From Nocardiopsis metallicus (GTDB lineage: Bacteria > Actinomycetota > Actinomycetes > Streptosporangiales > Streptosporangiaceae): a stretch of DNA of 64,000 nt. The DNA lies in assembly GCF_014201115.1 (NCBI RefSeq), contig NZ_JACHDO010000001.1:3038001-3102000 (forward strand), in the 5' to 3' direction. Made by a program: the position numbers and the translations under genes. Each line of letters starts with the position of its first letter. The first letter of the stretch is position 1. Below are positions 35,316 through 46,316 of this stretch, in pieces. Under the pieces are notes generated by a model that was not told the origin of the DNA, did no database searches, and saw only the letters and a list, made by a program, of their open reading frames with translations.

Positions 35316-36581
35316 ATGCTGGCTGGTCAGCGGTACCGGATCGAACTCACTGAAGAACAGGAAGCTTCGTGTATCGCGTTCGGGGCGATCTGCCGTGCGG
35401 TGTGGAACACCGCCCTGGACCAGCGCCGCCAGTACGTCGACCGATACACCCGGGGCCGCGACGGCCAGTTCTGCGGATACCACCTGCAAGCCCGCGAGTT
35501 GGCGGAGGCCAAGACCGAGGAGACCTGGCTGAGGGCCGCCCCGTCGCACATCCTCCAGCAGACGTTGAAGGACCTGGACCGGGCGTGCCGTGAGCACGGA
35601 ACATTCAACGTCCGTTTCCGCGCCAAGGCCAGGTGGAACCCCTCGTTCCGTTTCCCTGCTGGGAACCTCATCACTGTGGAGAAGCTGAACCGCCGGTGGG
35701 GTCGAGCCAAGCTACCCAAGCTTGGGTGGGTGCGGTTCCGCATGTCCCGCCCCATCAGCGGGCAGATCCGGTCCGCGACCGTCTCGTGTAAGAGCGGCCA
35801 GTGGTTTGTGTCGTTCCTCGTCGAGGACGGACAGCTCACCCCCCAACAGCACGCCCGCCCAGACAGCGCGGTTGGTGTGGACCGGGGGGTGAAGGTAGCC
35901 GCGACCACCAGCGACGGAACCTTCCACGACCGCGAGTTCACCACCGAGGGCGAGAAGACCCGATACCTCAAGCTCCAGAAGAAGCTCGCCCGCCAAGAGA
36001 AGGGCAGCGCGAACCGTTCCACGACCCTCGGATCCATGGGGCGGATCAGTTCGCGTGCGGTGGACCGGCGCACGGACTTTTGTGCGTACACCGCGAACCG
36101 GCTGGCCCGGGACCATGCCACGGTGGTTCTGGAGGACCTCAACACCAAGGGCATGACGGCGTCCGCGAAGGGCACAGCCGCACATCCCGGGAAACGGGTG
36201 GCGCAGAAGGCAGGGTTGAACCGGGCCATCCTCGACAAGGGATGGCACCGGCTCGAACTCGCTCTCACCAACGTTGCCCGGTACACGGGCACCCGGATTG
36301 TCAAGGTCAACCCGGCATACACGTCCCAGACCTGCTACCCCTGCGGGCACGTGGACTCGGAGAGTCGCAAGAGCCAAGCGACATTCGAGTGCACCGCCTG
36401 CGGGCACCGGGATCACGCGGACGTGAACGCCGCCAAGAACATTTTTCGCGCCGCAGGGCATGCGGTGCCAGCCTGTGGAGACCTCGGGGTTACCTGGTCT
36501 GCGAAGCAGGAACCTGAGGGAACCCGCGAGGGAGTACCTCTCCAACTGGCGTTGCCGCTGGTTGGGATCCCCCGGCTTTAG
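35316..36581 (+). CDS. tnpB: TnpB RNA-guided nuclease of IS605 type
   Basis: ATG 35316 follows GGAAAGGGGG. The 421-residue protein has an N-terminal wedge/REC part, a RuvC fold with D189 (VGVDRGVKVA), E273 (VVLEDLNTKGM) and D369 (DHADVNAAKN), and a zinc ribbon with CYPCGH and CTACGH. All catalytic residues are present. TnpB uses an RNA from the element's right end to cut DNA beside the element's target motif, which helps the element persist after TnpA excision. The TTGAT flank predicts TTGAT as its recognition motif. Length is close to ISDra2 TnpB (408). Confidence 0.93.
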   Translation: MLAGQRYRIELTEEQEASCIAFGAICRAVWNTALDQRRQYVDRYTRGRDGQFCGYHLQARELAEAKTEETWLRAAPSHILQQTLKDLDRACREHGTFNVRFRAKARWNPSFRFPAGNLITVEKLNRRWGRAKLPKLGWVRFRMSRPISGQIRSATVSCKSGQWFVSFLVEDGQLTPQQHARPDSAVGVDRGVKVAATTSDGTFHDREFTTEGEKTRYLKLQKKLARQEKGSANRSTTLGSMGRISSRAVDRRTDFCAYTANRLARDHATVVLEDLNTKGMTASAKGTAAHPGKRVAQKAGLNRAILDKGWHRLELALTNVARYTGTRIVKVNPAYTSQTCYPCGHVDSESRKSQATFECTACGHRDHADVNAAKNIFRAAGHAVPACGDLGVTWSAKQEPEGTREGVPLQLALPLVGIPRL

Positions 36582-36599
36582 CCGTGGGGAGGAAGTCAA
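36450..36599 (+). ncRNA. Probable omega RNA (right-end RNA of TnpB)
   Basis: By analogy with ISDra2, the guide RNA scaffold is the 3' part of tnpB plus the right end up to 36599, and the guide is the flank from 36600 onward (CTGAATAGCAACCATGG...). The right-end hairpin near 36570-36590 is part of it. The 5' limit is a guess. Confidence 0.4.
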
Positions 36600-36613
36600 C
36601 TGAATAGCAACCA

Positions 36614-36667
36614 TGGCGCCACAGCAGCAAGAGGGCGAGCATAAGCACATGCATTTTGGCGCCACAG
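36614..36667. promoter_or_regulatory. 11-bp direct repeats between vapB start and iclR
   Basis: TGGCGCCACAG occurs at 36614-36624 and 36657-36667, 43 bp apart. Each contains the palindrome TGGCGCCA. The first touches the native vapB start codon and both lie before the iclR gene. They could be operator sites for the VapBC complex or for the IclR protein. Confidence 0.5.
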
Positions 36668-36723
36668 GTGGGCGTGAAATGCCCATGGCGACACTGAAAG
36701 AGCGCCCGTGCGAAGATGAGGGG

Positions 36724-37479
36724 ATGAGTGTTGTGCCGGCGGCCACCCGTGCGCTACGGCTGCTGCGGTTCCTGGCGTCGCGGCCCGGGCCCGTCTCCGC
36801 CTCGGCGATCGCCAACGGGCTCGACCTTCCCCGGTCCAGCGTCTACCAGCTACTGGAGGCGATGGCCGAGGAGGGGTTCGTGACCCATCTGCCCGAGGAG
36901 CGGCGGTGGGGGCTGGGGGTGGCGGCCTTCGAGATCGGGTCGGCGTACCTGCGCCACGACGGGATCGAGCGGCTGGCGCGCCCCTTGCTGCACCAGTTGA
37001 CCGAGACCACCGGGGCCACCGCGCACCTGGGGGTGCTGCACGGCGCCGACACCCTGTACCTGTTGAAGGAGCAGCCGCCGCACGCGCCCACGCTCATCAC
37101 CGGGGTGGGGGTGCGGCTGCCCGCGCATCTGACCGCTTCGGGGCGGGCGATGCTGGCCCAGCTGCCGCGCGCGCAGGTGCGCGCCCTGTACCCGGACGCG
37201 GCGGCCTTCACCGACCGCACCGGACGAGGGCCGGGCACACCGGGGGAACTGCGCACGCTGCTCGGCGAGGAGCGCCAGCAGGGGTGGTCGATCGAGAGCG
37301 GCCAGGTCACCGAGGGCTTCCTGTCGGTGGCGGCGGCCGCCGCGGACCACAACGGACGGCCCGCCGCGGCGATCAGCCTGACGGTTCCCAGCGCGCGTCC
37401 GGTCACCCCGCGGGCGCTGGCCTCGCGGGTGCGGGACGCCGCCGGGGAGCTCACCCGAAGACTCAGCGGCCGCGCCTGA
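36724..37479 (+). CDS. IclR-family regulator, possible hut regulator
   Basis: The 251-residue protein has an N-terminal winged helix (SVVPAATRALRLLRFLASRPG and ASAIANGLDLPRSSVYQLLEAM, residues 2-60) and an IclR effector domain with GTAHLG-like TGATAHLGVLH and LTASGRAMLAQLP. ATG 36724 follows GATGAGGGG. IclR proteins bind small metabolites and often control a neighbouring catabolic operon. The hut operon is the nearest candidate, 2.6 kb away and probably about 0.8 kb before the IS arrived. The role is inference. Confidence 0.85.
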   Translation: MSVVPAATRALRLLRFLASRPGPVSASAIANGLDLPRSSVYQLLEAMAEEGFVTHLPEERRWGLGVAAFEIGSAYLRHDGIERLARPLLHQLTETTGATAHLGVLHGADTLYLLKEQPPHAPTLITGVGVRLPAHLTASGRAMLAQLPRAQVRALYPDAAAFTDRTGRGPGTPGELRTLLGEERQQGWSIESGQVTEGFLSVAAAAADHNGRPAAAISLTVPSARPVTPRALASRVRDAAGELTRRLSGRA

Positions 37480-37499
37480 TCCACCCGCCAGCGTCCGGA

Positions 37500-38195
37500 T
37501 CAGGCGTGGCGTGAACGCAGCGGCCGGGACCGTTCGACGATGGCGGGCAGCGGCGCGGTGCGCTCCACCATCTTGAGGATGTGCTCCTTGCGGTCGCGCG
37601 GTACCTGCACGAAGAACTGCGTGGCCGCCTCGGGGTCGACCTCCAGGTCGAGGCTCTCGGGGGTCTCGGCCCAGCTGGGCAGTTCGGGATCGGTGCGGAT
37701 GGTGTCCAGTGCGAACTCGATGAAGTAGGTGACCCTGCGCCCGCCGGTGTGCACCTCGCGGACGCGGCGGATCTCCGGCCAGGCGATGAAGGTGCCCTCG
37801 CCGGGGAACCACCACTTGCGCTCCTGGAGCACGGTGACGCCGTCGCTGTCGGCGCTGATGCCCTGGCGGGTGATGCGCTGGGGCAGCCCGCGTACCAGGA
37901 AGACGTTGCTGCCCGGGCCGATGAAGAACATGACCAGCGCAGCGAACGCCCACAGCGTGACGGAGCCGACCGTGGTCTCCTCGCGCAGCACGTGCCAGAA
38001 CATGGAGCCCACCACCACCAGGAACCCCAGGGTGAGGCCGGCGGAGAAGTAGGCCGCGGTCATCCACATACGCGCGTTGGGGCCGCGCAGGCTGACGTAG
38101 CGGCGCAGGTGGGACACGCTCGCGGGTGGCTGGGTCAGGTCCGAGGGGACGCCCCGTGCGGCAGGGGTGACGTCCGGTGGTTCGGGGGAAGCCAT
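37500..38195 (-). CDS. Unknown two-helix membrane protein
   Basis: The 231-residue protein has two membrane helices (WMTAAYFSAGLTLGFLVVVGS and SVTLWAFAALVMFFIGPGSNVFL, about residues 44-95) after a Pro-rich cytosolic N-terminus. A PH-like soluble part follows, with QERKWWFPGEGTFIAWPEIRRV and TYFIEFALDTI. This shape resembles bacterial PH-domain membrane proteins but I cannot name a family. ATG 38195 is chosen; the G-run before it is very close. It converges on iclR with 20 bases between the stops. Confidence 0.75.
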   Translation of the reverse strand: MASPEPPDVTPAARGVPSDLTQPPASVSHLRRYVSLRGPNARMWMTAAYFSAGLTLGFLVVVGSMFWHVLREETTVGSVTLWAFAALVMFFIGPGSNVFLVRGLPQRITRQGISADSDGVTVLQERKWWFPGEGTFIAWPEIRRVREVHTGGRRVTYFIEFALDTIRTDPELPSWAETPESLDLEVDPEAATQFFVQVPRDRKEHILKMVERTAPLPAIVERSRPLRSRHA

Positions 38196-38330
38196 ACCCC
38201 CCATTCTTCCAAGGTTCCGGTGTGCTTGGTGCGGTGGCTCACCCCGGTTTGTCGTTCGCGTGCGGCCGTGTTCGGTCAATCCCGGCAAACGCCTGATGTC
38301 CGGCGCTCACCGGCGCTACAGTCCTGTCCC

Positions 38331-38591
38331 ATGAGGCGCAGCACACGAGAGTACGAGACCGCGCTCCTGGTGGACGGGGAGGTCCTGGCGATCGAGGGGA
38401 TCGTCTACCGGGGGCAGACGATGCTCGACGAGGAGGGGGAGGCGCGGTTCGCGCCGTTGGAGCGCTGGGCCAAGGGGGTCGCCGAGAGCCTGGGGCGACC
38501 CGTGACCTGGCGGGCCAAGGCCAAGAACGAACCCGAGGCCCGGGGTACCGCCCGGCCGGGCGGGGTGACTCAGAACCGCCTGGCGCTCTGA
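38331..38591 (+). CDS. Small unknown protein
   Basis: The 86-residue protein begins MRRSTREYETALLVDGEVLAI and has two predicted strands, then a helix (ARFAPLERWAKGVAESLGRP) and a basic tail. There is no known motif and no strong ribosome site (CAGTCCTGTCCC precedes ATG). Codon use is typical of the genome. The last 22 bases overlap the convergent zinc-ribbon gene. Confidence 0.6.
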   Translation: MRRSTREYETALLVDGEVLAIEGIVYRGQTMLDEEGEARFAPLERWAKGVAESLGRPVTWRAKAKNEPEARGTARPGGVTQNRLAL

Positions 38592-38671
38592 GCTCCGCAC
38601 TTGGCGCACTGGAACTTGCGGTCGTCGCCGAGAATCCAGTCGTGGTCCCCGCCGGTAGGGCACGCTGACAT
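38570..38671 (-). CDS. 33-residue zinc-ribbon-like microprotein
   Basis: ATG 38671 has GAGGAG nine bases upstream. The product reads MSACPTGGDHDWILGDDRKF then QCAKCGAQSARRF. It has C-x2-C (CAKC) paired with the N-terminal C-x5-H-type group, a minimal zinc ribbon. Strong ribosome site, stop placement and the metal-binding pattern argue it is real. Actinomycetes carry many such short ribbons of unknown function. It overlaps the convergent gene by 22 bases. Confidence 0.6.
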   Translation of the reverse strand: MSACPTGGDHDWILGDDRKFQCAKCGAQSARRF

Positions 38672-38968
38672 CGACACCAACTCCTCAGGAAGGGGGCTTC
38701 GGGGGTGTGTCGGTCATCGTATTTCCCACCAGCCACATCAGTCCCGAGAATGAGAAGGTCTGTGGTTTCCTCATGTCTTTCTCGGGACCCTGGGCCTGAT
38801 CTGGTCACAGTGGGCACTGATCCGAGCGACTCGGACCTGTGATCCGGGCACACTCCGGGCAGGCCGGACCTGGATCCAGGCACGCGTCGGGGCCCGCCAC
38901 CGGTGTTGATCCGGTGGCGGGCCCCGACGGCGCACCGGACGCCCGAAGGGGGCGCGGCGCGCTCAAGA
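38672..38968. other. Intergenic region without visible gene
   Basis: About 300 bases. It probably holds the promoter of the 33-residue gene (toward 38671) and the rbpA 3' region (toward 38969). Nearby short repeats such as GATCCGGGCACACTCCGGG / GGATCCAGG are loosely paired, and a CCGGTG...CACCGG-like inverted piece near 38900-38915 could be an rbpA terminator. Nothing else is supported. Confidence 0.35.
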
Positions 38969-39340
38969 CTAGTTCTGGGAAGCCCGCATGTGGGCCTCGA
39001 CCGCGGCACGGTCGGCACGGAGCTTGGCGAGGGCCTCGTCGAGGATGAGCTTGCCCTCCTCCTCGCTACGACGCTCCTTCACGTACGCCAGGTGCGTCTT
39101 GTACGGCTCGGTGCGCGGCGGCGAGGGCGGGTTGGCCTTGTCCTTGCCCGCGGGGAAACCGCAACGCGGGCAGTCCCACTCGTCGGGGACCGCGGCTTCG
39201 CTGGCGAAGCTGGGGATGACCTCGTGCAAGTTCGCACAGTAGAACGGAACCCGGACACGGGGAGCAGCCTCGCCCCGCTCCGCCTCGCCCATAGGGCCGG
39301 CTCCGACTCGGCTGCCACGGATGGCACTGCCACTACCCAC
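38969..39340 (-). CDS. rbpA: RNA polymerase-binding protein RbpA
   Basis: The 123-residue actinobacterial factor binds the principal sigma factor and RNA polymerase and stabilises open promoter complexes. The start is GTG 39340 with AAGGAG seven bases upstream. AIRGSRVGAGPMGEAERGE, the core (FYCANLHEV and WDCPRCGFPAG, zinc-binding cysteines in some relatives) and PPRTEPYKTHLAYVKERRS, the sigma-interacting region, identify it clearly. Confidence 0.97.
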   Translation of the reverse strand: MGSGSAIRGSRVGAGPMGEAERGEAAPRVRVPFYCANLHEVIPSFASEAAVPDEWDCPRCGFPAGKDKANPPSPPRTEPYKTHLAYVKERRSEEEGKLILDEALAKLRADRAAVEAHMRASQN

Positions 39341-39417
39341 GAATAACTCCTTCGGCGAACTCGCTCATGTACTCGCGCGAGATTGACTGGACGAGGGGCC
39401 TGCGGCCGATCGGCGCG

Positions 39418-39654
39418 CTACATTCCCCGGTTGATCAGCAGGCCGAGAACGACGATCGTCAGGATCCACACGACCGCGACGACCACGGTCATCCGGTCGA
39501 GGTTGCGCTCGACAACCGACGATCCGCCGAGCGAGGACGTGACGCCACCGCCGAACATGTCGGACAGGCCGCCGCCCTTGCCCTTGTGCATCAGCACAAG
39601 GAGGATCAACAGCACGCTGAGAAGCATCACGAAGATGGACAGACCGAGGATCAC
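39418..39654 (-). CDS. secG: Protein translocase subunit SecG
   Basis: The 78-residue protein has two membrane helices (VILGLSIFVMLLSVLLILLV and TVVVAVVWILTIVVLGLLI) joined by the SecG loop HKGKGGGLSDMFGGG. GTG 39654 gives the normal length, with GGTGAG before it; longer frames are shadow. It is part of the SecYEG channel. It lies between tpiA and rbpA in the usual actinomycete order. Confidence 0.95.
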   Translation of the reverse strand: MILGLSIFVMLLSVLLILLVLMHKGKGGGLSDMFGGGVTSSLGGSSVVERNLDRMTVVVAVVWILTIVVLGLLINRGM

Positions 39655-39886
39655 ACGCTCACCCGTAGCTCGACCCCGCAGCGGGGGGATGGACACCTCG
39701 GCCCCCCTTTCCCCACCCGCACCAGCGACGGCATGAGGGAGCCGAGCGGGAGCGGGTCGCGGAAGGAGGAGACCGGGGACGTTTTCGGATTTTACCGTGC
39801 CGCTGGCGGCACGGGAGGGGAAACCACGAGGCACGGGAATCCCCACAGCGAAGTCTAGCCCGACCGGGGCACCTGTCGGGCACCCT

Positions 39887-39920
39887 GCCCGTCACTCCTG
39901 GACGCCAGAGAGTGACGGGC
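39887..39920 (-). terminator. Terminator after tpiA
   Basis: GCCCGTCACTC and GAGTGACGGGC form an 11-bp stem around a 12-base loop, just after the tpiA stop. It separates the glycolytic genes from secG. Confidence 0.7.
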
Positions 39921-39941
39921 CGGGTTTCGCAAGACGTTTGG

Positions 39942-40721
39942 TCAGCCGTTCTCGTTGAAACGGATGATCTTGGCGAACTCGTCGGCCTTCAGGCTGGCAC
40001 CGCCGACCAGGGCGCCGTCGACATCGTCCTTGGCCATGATGTCACCGGCGTTGTCACCCTTGACCGAACCGCCGTAGAGCACGCGGACCGCACCGGAGAC
40101 CTCGGAGGAGTACAGCTCCGCCAGGCGGACGCGGATCGCGGCGCAGACCTCCTGGGCGTCCTCGGGGGTGGCGACCTCGCCGGTTCCGATGGCCCACACG
40201 GGCTCGTAGGCGATGACGATCTTCTCGGCCTGCTCGGCCGGGATCTCCTTCAGGGCGCCGTCCAACTGGGACAGGACGTGCTCGACCTGCTGCCCGGCCT
40301 TGCGCACCTCCAGGCCCTCGCCCACGCACAGGATCGGCGCGATGCCGTGCTTGAAGGCGGCCTTGACCTTGGAGTTGACCACCGCGTCGTCCTCGTTGTG
40401 GTACTCGCGGCGCTCGGAGTGGCCGACCAGGACGTAGGAGCACTCCAGCTTGGCGAGCATCGGACCGGAGATCTCACCGGTGTAGGCGCCCTTGTCGTGC
40501 GCGGAGATGTCCTGGGCGCCGAAACCGATGCGCAGCTTGTCACCGTCCACCAGCGTCTGCACGCTGCGCAGGTCGGTGAACGGCGGCAGGACGACGACCT
40601 CGGCGTTGTCGTAGTCCTTGTCCTTCAGGGCGAAGGCCAGTTTCTGGACGAGCGCGATCGCCTCGAAGTGGTTGTTGTTCATCTTCCAGTTGCCCGCGAT
40701 GAGCGGCTGGCGCTTGGTCAT
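39942..40721 (-). CDS. tpiA: Triosephosphate isomerase
   Basis: The 259-residue enzyme interconverts glyceraldehyde-3-phosphate and dihydroxyacetone phosphate. AGNWKMN, the catalytic histidine in [10 protein letters not shown], the glutamate in [11 protein letters not shown] and the phosphate loop GALVGGASL are present. It follows pgk by 48 bases. Confidence 0.98.
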   Translation of the reverse strand: MTKRQPLIAGNWKMNNNHFEAIALVQKLAFALKDKDYDNAEVVVLPPFTDLRSVQTLVDGDKLRIGFGAQDISAHDKGAYTGEISGPMLAKLECSYVLVGHSERREYHNEDDAVVNSKVKAAFKHGIAPILCVGEGLEVRKAGQQVEHVLSQLDGALKEIPAEQAEKIVIAYEPVWAIGTGEVATPEDAQEVCAAIRVRLAELYSSEVSGAVRVLYGGSVKGDNAGDIMAKDDVDGALVGGASLKADEFAKIIRFNENG

Positions 40722-40769
40722 CTTTGACTCTCTTCGAATCGTCGGAGGAGGCTTGCTGAGCTGAGCTGG

Positions 40770-41954
<1,185 letters not shown>

Positions 41955-42022
41955 GCTGGTCTCCTCGTTGGGGTTGCGAAAGTCTGGGGTCACCGGCGCT
42001 GGGCCGGGAGGGGCGCATGCGA

Positions 42023-42059
42023 CGGCACCCCTTGCCGCGCACAGGCGGAAGGGGTGCCG
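42023..42059 (-). terminator. Hairpin between gap and pgk
   Basis: CGGCACCCCTT pairs with AAGGGGTGCCG (11 bp) with an inner CCGC/GCGG pairing, inside the 142-base space after the gap stop. It could be a partial terminator or an mRNA-processing hairpin. Confidence 0.55.
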
Positions 42060-42096
42060 GGTCACGCGACTGCGTCCACGGGTCGGGGCCCGGTGG

Positions 42097-43233
<1,137 letters not shown>

Positions 43234-43442
43234 CTAGCGGAGCACTGGCGGGGAACCGTTCTCGCCCCCGCCCAGCGGCTCATCGCCCCTCGCGGATTCG
43301 CGTCCATCCTGGCACCGCAAAGCGAAGAGGTCTATACCATTTTCGGAAGTTATCCCGGAGTTTTCGCAGTTAACAAAGCCGAACATCGGTGTTGCCGATG
43401 TGTTCCAGAGCACTCGTGCCCTGATGAGAGGGTCCTACGGCC

Positions 43443-44423
43443 TCAGGGAACCAGCATGTCAGGAGTGAGGTTCGCCTCGGTTCCCTCGATGCCCAGGTCG
43501 CTGGCCCGCTTGTCCGCCATGGCCAGCAGCCTGCGGATACGCCCGGCGATCGCGTCCTTGGTCAGCGGCGGGACCGACAGCTGACCCAGCTCCTCCAGGG
43601 ACGCCTGCTTGTGCGCCAGCCGCAGCTGGCCGGCGGCCACCAGGTGCTTGGGGGCATCCTCTCCCAGGATCTCCAGGGCCCGCTCCACACGCGCGCCGGC
43701 CGCGACCGCGGCCCGGGCGCTGCGCCGCAGGTTGGCGTCGTCGAAGTTGGCCAGCCGGTTGGCGGTCGCCCGCACCTCCCGGCGCATCCGCCGCTCCTCC
43801 CAGGCCAGAACGCTCTGGTGGGCGCCCAGCAGGGTCAGCAGCGCACCGATGGAGTCGCCGTCGCGCACCACCACCCGGTCGACCCCGCGCACCTCGCGGG
43901 CCTTGGCGTGCACCTTCAGGCGGCGGGCCGCGCCGACCAGGGCCAGCGCCGCCTCCGGGCCGGGGCAGGTGACCTCCAGCGACATCGAGCGGCCCGGTTC
44001 GGTCAGCGAACCGTGCGCGATGAAGGCGCCGCGCCAGGCGGACTCCGAGTCACAGGCGCCGCCCGCGACCACGTGCCGGGGCAGACCGCGCACCGGGCGC
44101 CCGTTGTTGTCCACCAGGCCGGTCTGGCGGGCCAGGGACTCGCCGTCCTTGATCACCCGGACCACGTACCGGTTGCCCTTGCGCAGGCCGCTCGGGGAGA
44201 GCACCACGACCTCGGACTCGTGCCCGAAGACCTCGGAGATGTCCTTGCGCAGACGTCTGGCGGCGGCCCCCGTATCGAGCTCGGCCTCGATCACGATCCG
44301 GCCGCCCACGAGGTGCAGGCCTCCGGTGAACCGCAGGATGGTGGACACCTCCGCCTTGCGGCAGCATGGCTTGAGGATCGCCAACCGGCTCAACTCATCC
44401 TTCACCACGCCGGTCATCGCCAT
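43443..44423 (-). CDS. whiA: Sporulation regulator WhiA
   Basis: The 326-residue protein is the DNA-binding factor needed with WhiB for sporulation septation in Streptomyces. Seen are [20 protein letters not shown] (a LAGLIDADG-like start), [25 protein letters not shown] (given as [13 protein letters not shown] and [12 protein letters not shown]), [20 protein letters not shown] and the C-terminal helix-turn-helix [22 protein letters not shown], given as [10 protein letters not shown] and [14 protein letters not shown] 44423 has GGGAGG eight bases upstream and gives the family N-terminus [14 protein letters not shown]. Confidence 0.97.
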   Translation of the reverse strand: MAMTGVVKDELSRLAILKPCCRKAEVSTILRFTGGLHLVGGRIVIEAELDTGAAARRLRKDISEVFGHESEVVVLSPSGLRKGNRYVVRVIKDGESLARQTGLVDNNGRPVRGLPRHVVAGGACDSESAWRGAFIAHGSLTEPGRSMSLEVTCPGPEAALALVGAARRLKVHAKAREVRGVDRVVVRDGDSIGALLTLLGAHQSVLAWEERRMRREVRATANRLANFDDANLRRSARAAVAAGARVERALEILGEDAPKHLVAAGQLRLAHKQASLEELGQLSVPPLTKDAIAGRIRRLLAMADKRASDLGIEGTEANLTPDMLVP

Positions 44424-44588
44424 CGCTGCGATCCTCCCCTTGTTCTGGCAGAACACCGGCACCGCACACCCTGGTACCGGAATAGCCGACACGAGGCCCT
44501 GCCCCGGGCGGCTTTCTCGTTGCAGACTACGTGACTCGGGCCTTTACGCCGACCCCCGCACGGCGTGTCGTCGATCCCCCCGCCCTGC

Positions 44589-45059
44589 TCAGAGGCGGCG
44601 TGTCGGCCTTCGTGGCGGTGTGCGGTCAATTGCTCCCGGAGCTCGGGAGGCGCTCCGGGAACCGGAAGGGGACAGCTGCGACTCCAGGTGGTCCCGGAGA
44701 ACGACCGCGTGGTTGTGCTCGGTGTCCCTGGCCGCGTACAGCAGGGTGACCGGCCCCCGGCGCGCGGCCGCCAGGATCGGTTCGAGCACCCCGGGTCGCG
44801 CTTCCAGCTCAGCCCTGTAGCGCTCCGCGAACTCGGCGAAGCGGCTCGGGGCGTGCCCGAACCACGTGCGCAGCCCCGGGCTGGGAGCGACGTCCCTGAC
44901 CCAGGCGTGCCCGGCGACCGCGCTCTTGGGCACACCCCGGGGCCACAGGCGGTCCACGAGGAACCGGGGCCCGGGCGGGAGAGCACCCTCCTGCCCGGGG
45001 TGTTCCTCGGCACGGACCTCGTCGTAGACGCGTTCCAGGTGGATACGGTGATCAGCCAT
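44589..45059 (-). CDS. DUF488 (YeaO-type) protein
   Basis: The 156-residue protein begins RIHLERVYDEV and carries LVDRLWPRGV, WVRDVAPSPGLRTWFGHAP, FAERYRAELEA and LLYAARDTEHNHAVVLRDHL, all DUF488. Its molecular role is unknown. The C-terminal ~30 residues are low-complexity. It lies between whiA and yvcK, an insertion into an otherwise conserved order. Confidence 0.85.
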   Translation of the reverse strand: MADHRIHLERVYDEVRAEEHPGQEGALPPGPRFLVDRLWPRGVPKSAVAGHAWVRDVAPSPGLRTWFGHAPSRFAEFAERYRAELEARPGVLEPILAAARRGPVTLLYAARDTEHNHAVVLRDHLESQLSPSGSRSASRAPGAIDRTPPRRPTRRL

Positions 45060-45132
45060 ACGAACGCCCTTCCCGGCCGAAGGTCACCGCCACCCCGGCC
45101 GGGCCCCGATCATCACGTCCGCGGAGCCCGCG

Positions 45133-46110
45133 CTAGTTCGTCAGAATCCGTTCCAGAGCGGCGGCCAGCTTGTCGGAGTCGTGGCGCGGAGTCCCGTCCC
45201 CCCTGCTCAGATCGGCCAGTTCCAGACGGCCGCCGAGCTCACCCACCACCGAGGTGAGCGGAGCCGTGTCCTCCACCGTCCCGGTGTCGGCCAGCACCAC
45301 GTCCACCCCCAGCTTGGGCGCGTGCTCTCGCAGTACCTCCAGGTAGGTCTCGGGCCGGAAGCCCTCGGTCTCCCCCTTCTGGGGCGACAGGTTCAGCGCG
45401 ACCACCCGCTTGGCGCGCGTGGTGACCAGGGCGTGGGCCAGCTCGGGCACCAGCAGGTGCGGCAGCACACTGGTGAACCAGGACCCGGGCCCGAACACCA
45501 CCCAGTCGGCCTCGCGCACCGCCTTGACCGCCTGCGGACTGGCCGGAGGGTCCTCGGGGATCAGCGAGACGGACCGCACCCGACCACTGGTGCTGGCGCA
45601 GGCCACCTGCCCGCGCACCGTGGTGAGCGCCTCGGGTTCGCGCGGGTCGATCCCCGACACCTCCGCGGAGATCTCCAGCGGCACCGACGACATCGGCAGG
45701 ACCCGGCCGTGGGCGCCGAGCAGCTGCCCCACCCAGTCCAGACCGGCCACCGAGTCGCCCAACAACTCCCAGAGCGCGACGATCAGCAGGTTGCCGACGG
45801 CGTGACCGTGCAGATCGCCCTCCGAACGGAACCGGTGCTGGAGCACCTGGCTCCAGGTGTGCCCCCACTCGTCGTCCCCGCACAGCGCGGCCAGGGCCAT
45901 CCTCAGGTCCCCGGGTGGAAGCACACCCAGTTCCTCGCGCAGCCGGCCACTGGAGCCGCCGTCGTCGGCGACCGTCACGATCGCCGTGACGTCCGTGGTC
46001 ACCCTGCGCAGCGCCGACAACGAGGCGTGCAGGCCGTGCCCGCCCCCCAGCGCGACCACCCGGGGCGGACGCGAGGCGTCGTCCCCGTCCGGAGCGGTGA
46101 TCTTCGACAT
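45133..46110 (-). CDS. yvcK: YvcK/CofD-like gluconeogenesis factor
   Basis: The 325-residue protein has VVALGGGHGLHASLSALR (phosphate-binding loop), AIVTVADDGGSSGRLR, LPPGDLRMAL and GHAVGNLLIVAL. YvcK proteins bind UDP-sugars and link cell-wall precursor supply to carbon metabolism. ATG 46110 is chosen because upstream residues are low-complexity. It lies between rapZ and whiA, as in most Gram-positives. Confidence 0.93.
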   Translation of the reverse strand: MSKITAPDGDDASRPPRVVALGGGHGLHASLSALRRVTTDVTAIVTVADDGGSSGRLREELGVLPPGDLRMALAALCGDDEWGHTWSQVLQHRFRSEGDLHGHAVGNLLIVALWELLGDSVAGLDWVGQLLGAHGRVLPMSSVPLEISAEVSGIDPREPEALTTVRGQVACASTSGRVRSVSLIPEDPPASPQAVKAVREADWVVFGPGSWFTSVLPHLLVPELAHALVTTRAKRVVALNLSPQKGETEGFRPETYLEVLREHAPKLGVDVVLADTGTVEDTAPLTSVVGELGGRLELADLSRGDGTPRHDSDKLAAALERILTN

Positions 46111-46316
46111 GCCTTGGGCCTGCCTCCTCGTCCCGTGTCCGGTGGACGCTTCGGACCGCACCCCGAAGGATGTGCGAACGGCCGCCCCGCGCCCCCGGCC
46201 CGCCGTGTCCCGGTCCCTTGCCGGACCGGCACCGATAATGACCGGGCCAATGTAAGGGAAGACGCCATTCTTGGCGATTCGGTTCACTCGACGGGAGGGC
46301 GCGCGTCACCCGTAGG

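Larger units (their letters stand above)
34790..36599 (+). mobile_element. IS200/IS605-family element (tnpA + tnpB)
   Basis: The ends are deduced by rejoining the broken antitoxin gene: left flank ends TTGAT (34785-34789), right flank starts CTGAATAGC (36600). There are no terminal repeats and no target duplication, as expected. Subterminal hairpins are CCCCGGGCTTCGGCCCTGGGG (as CCCCGGG-CTTCG-GCCCTGGGG, 34811-34831) at the left and CCCCGGC-TTTA-GCCGTGGGG near 36570-36590 at the right. TTGAT is also the target and TnpB recognition motif of ISDra2, so this is an ISDra2-like element. Both genes are intact. Its plus-strand genes run against the interrupted antitoxin. Confidence 0.88.

Noticed and set aside
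43380..43405. ACATCGG/CCGATGT hairpin after whiA as a terminator
   Set aside because: The stem is only seven base pairs with no supporting features; too weak to call.
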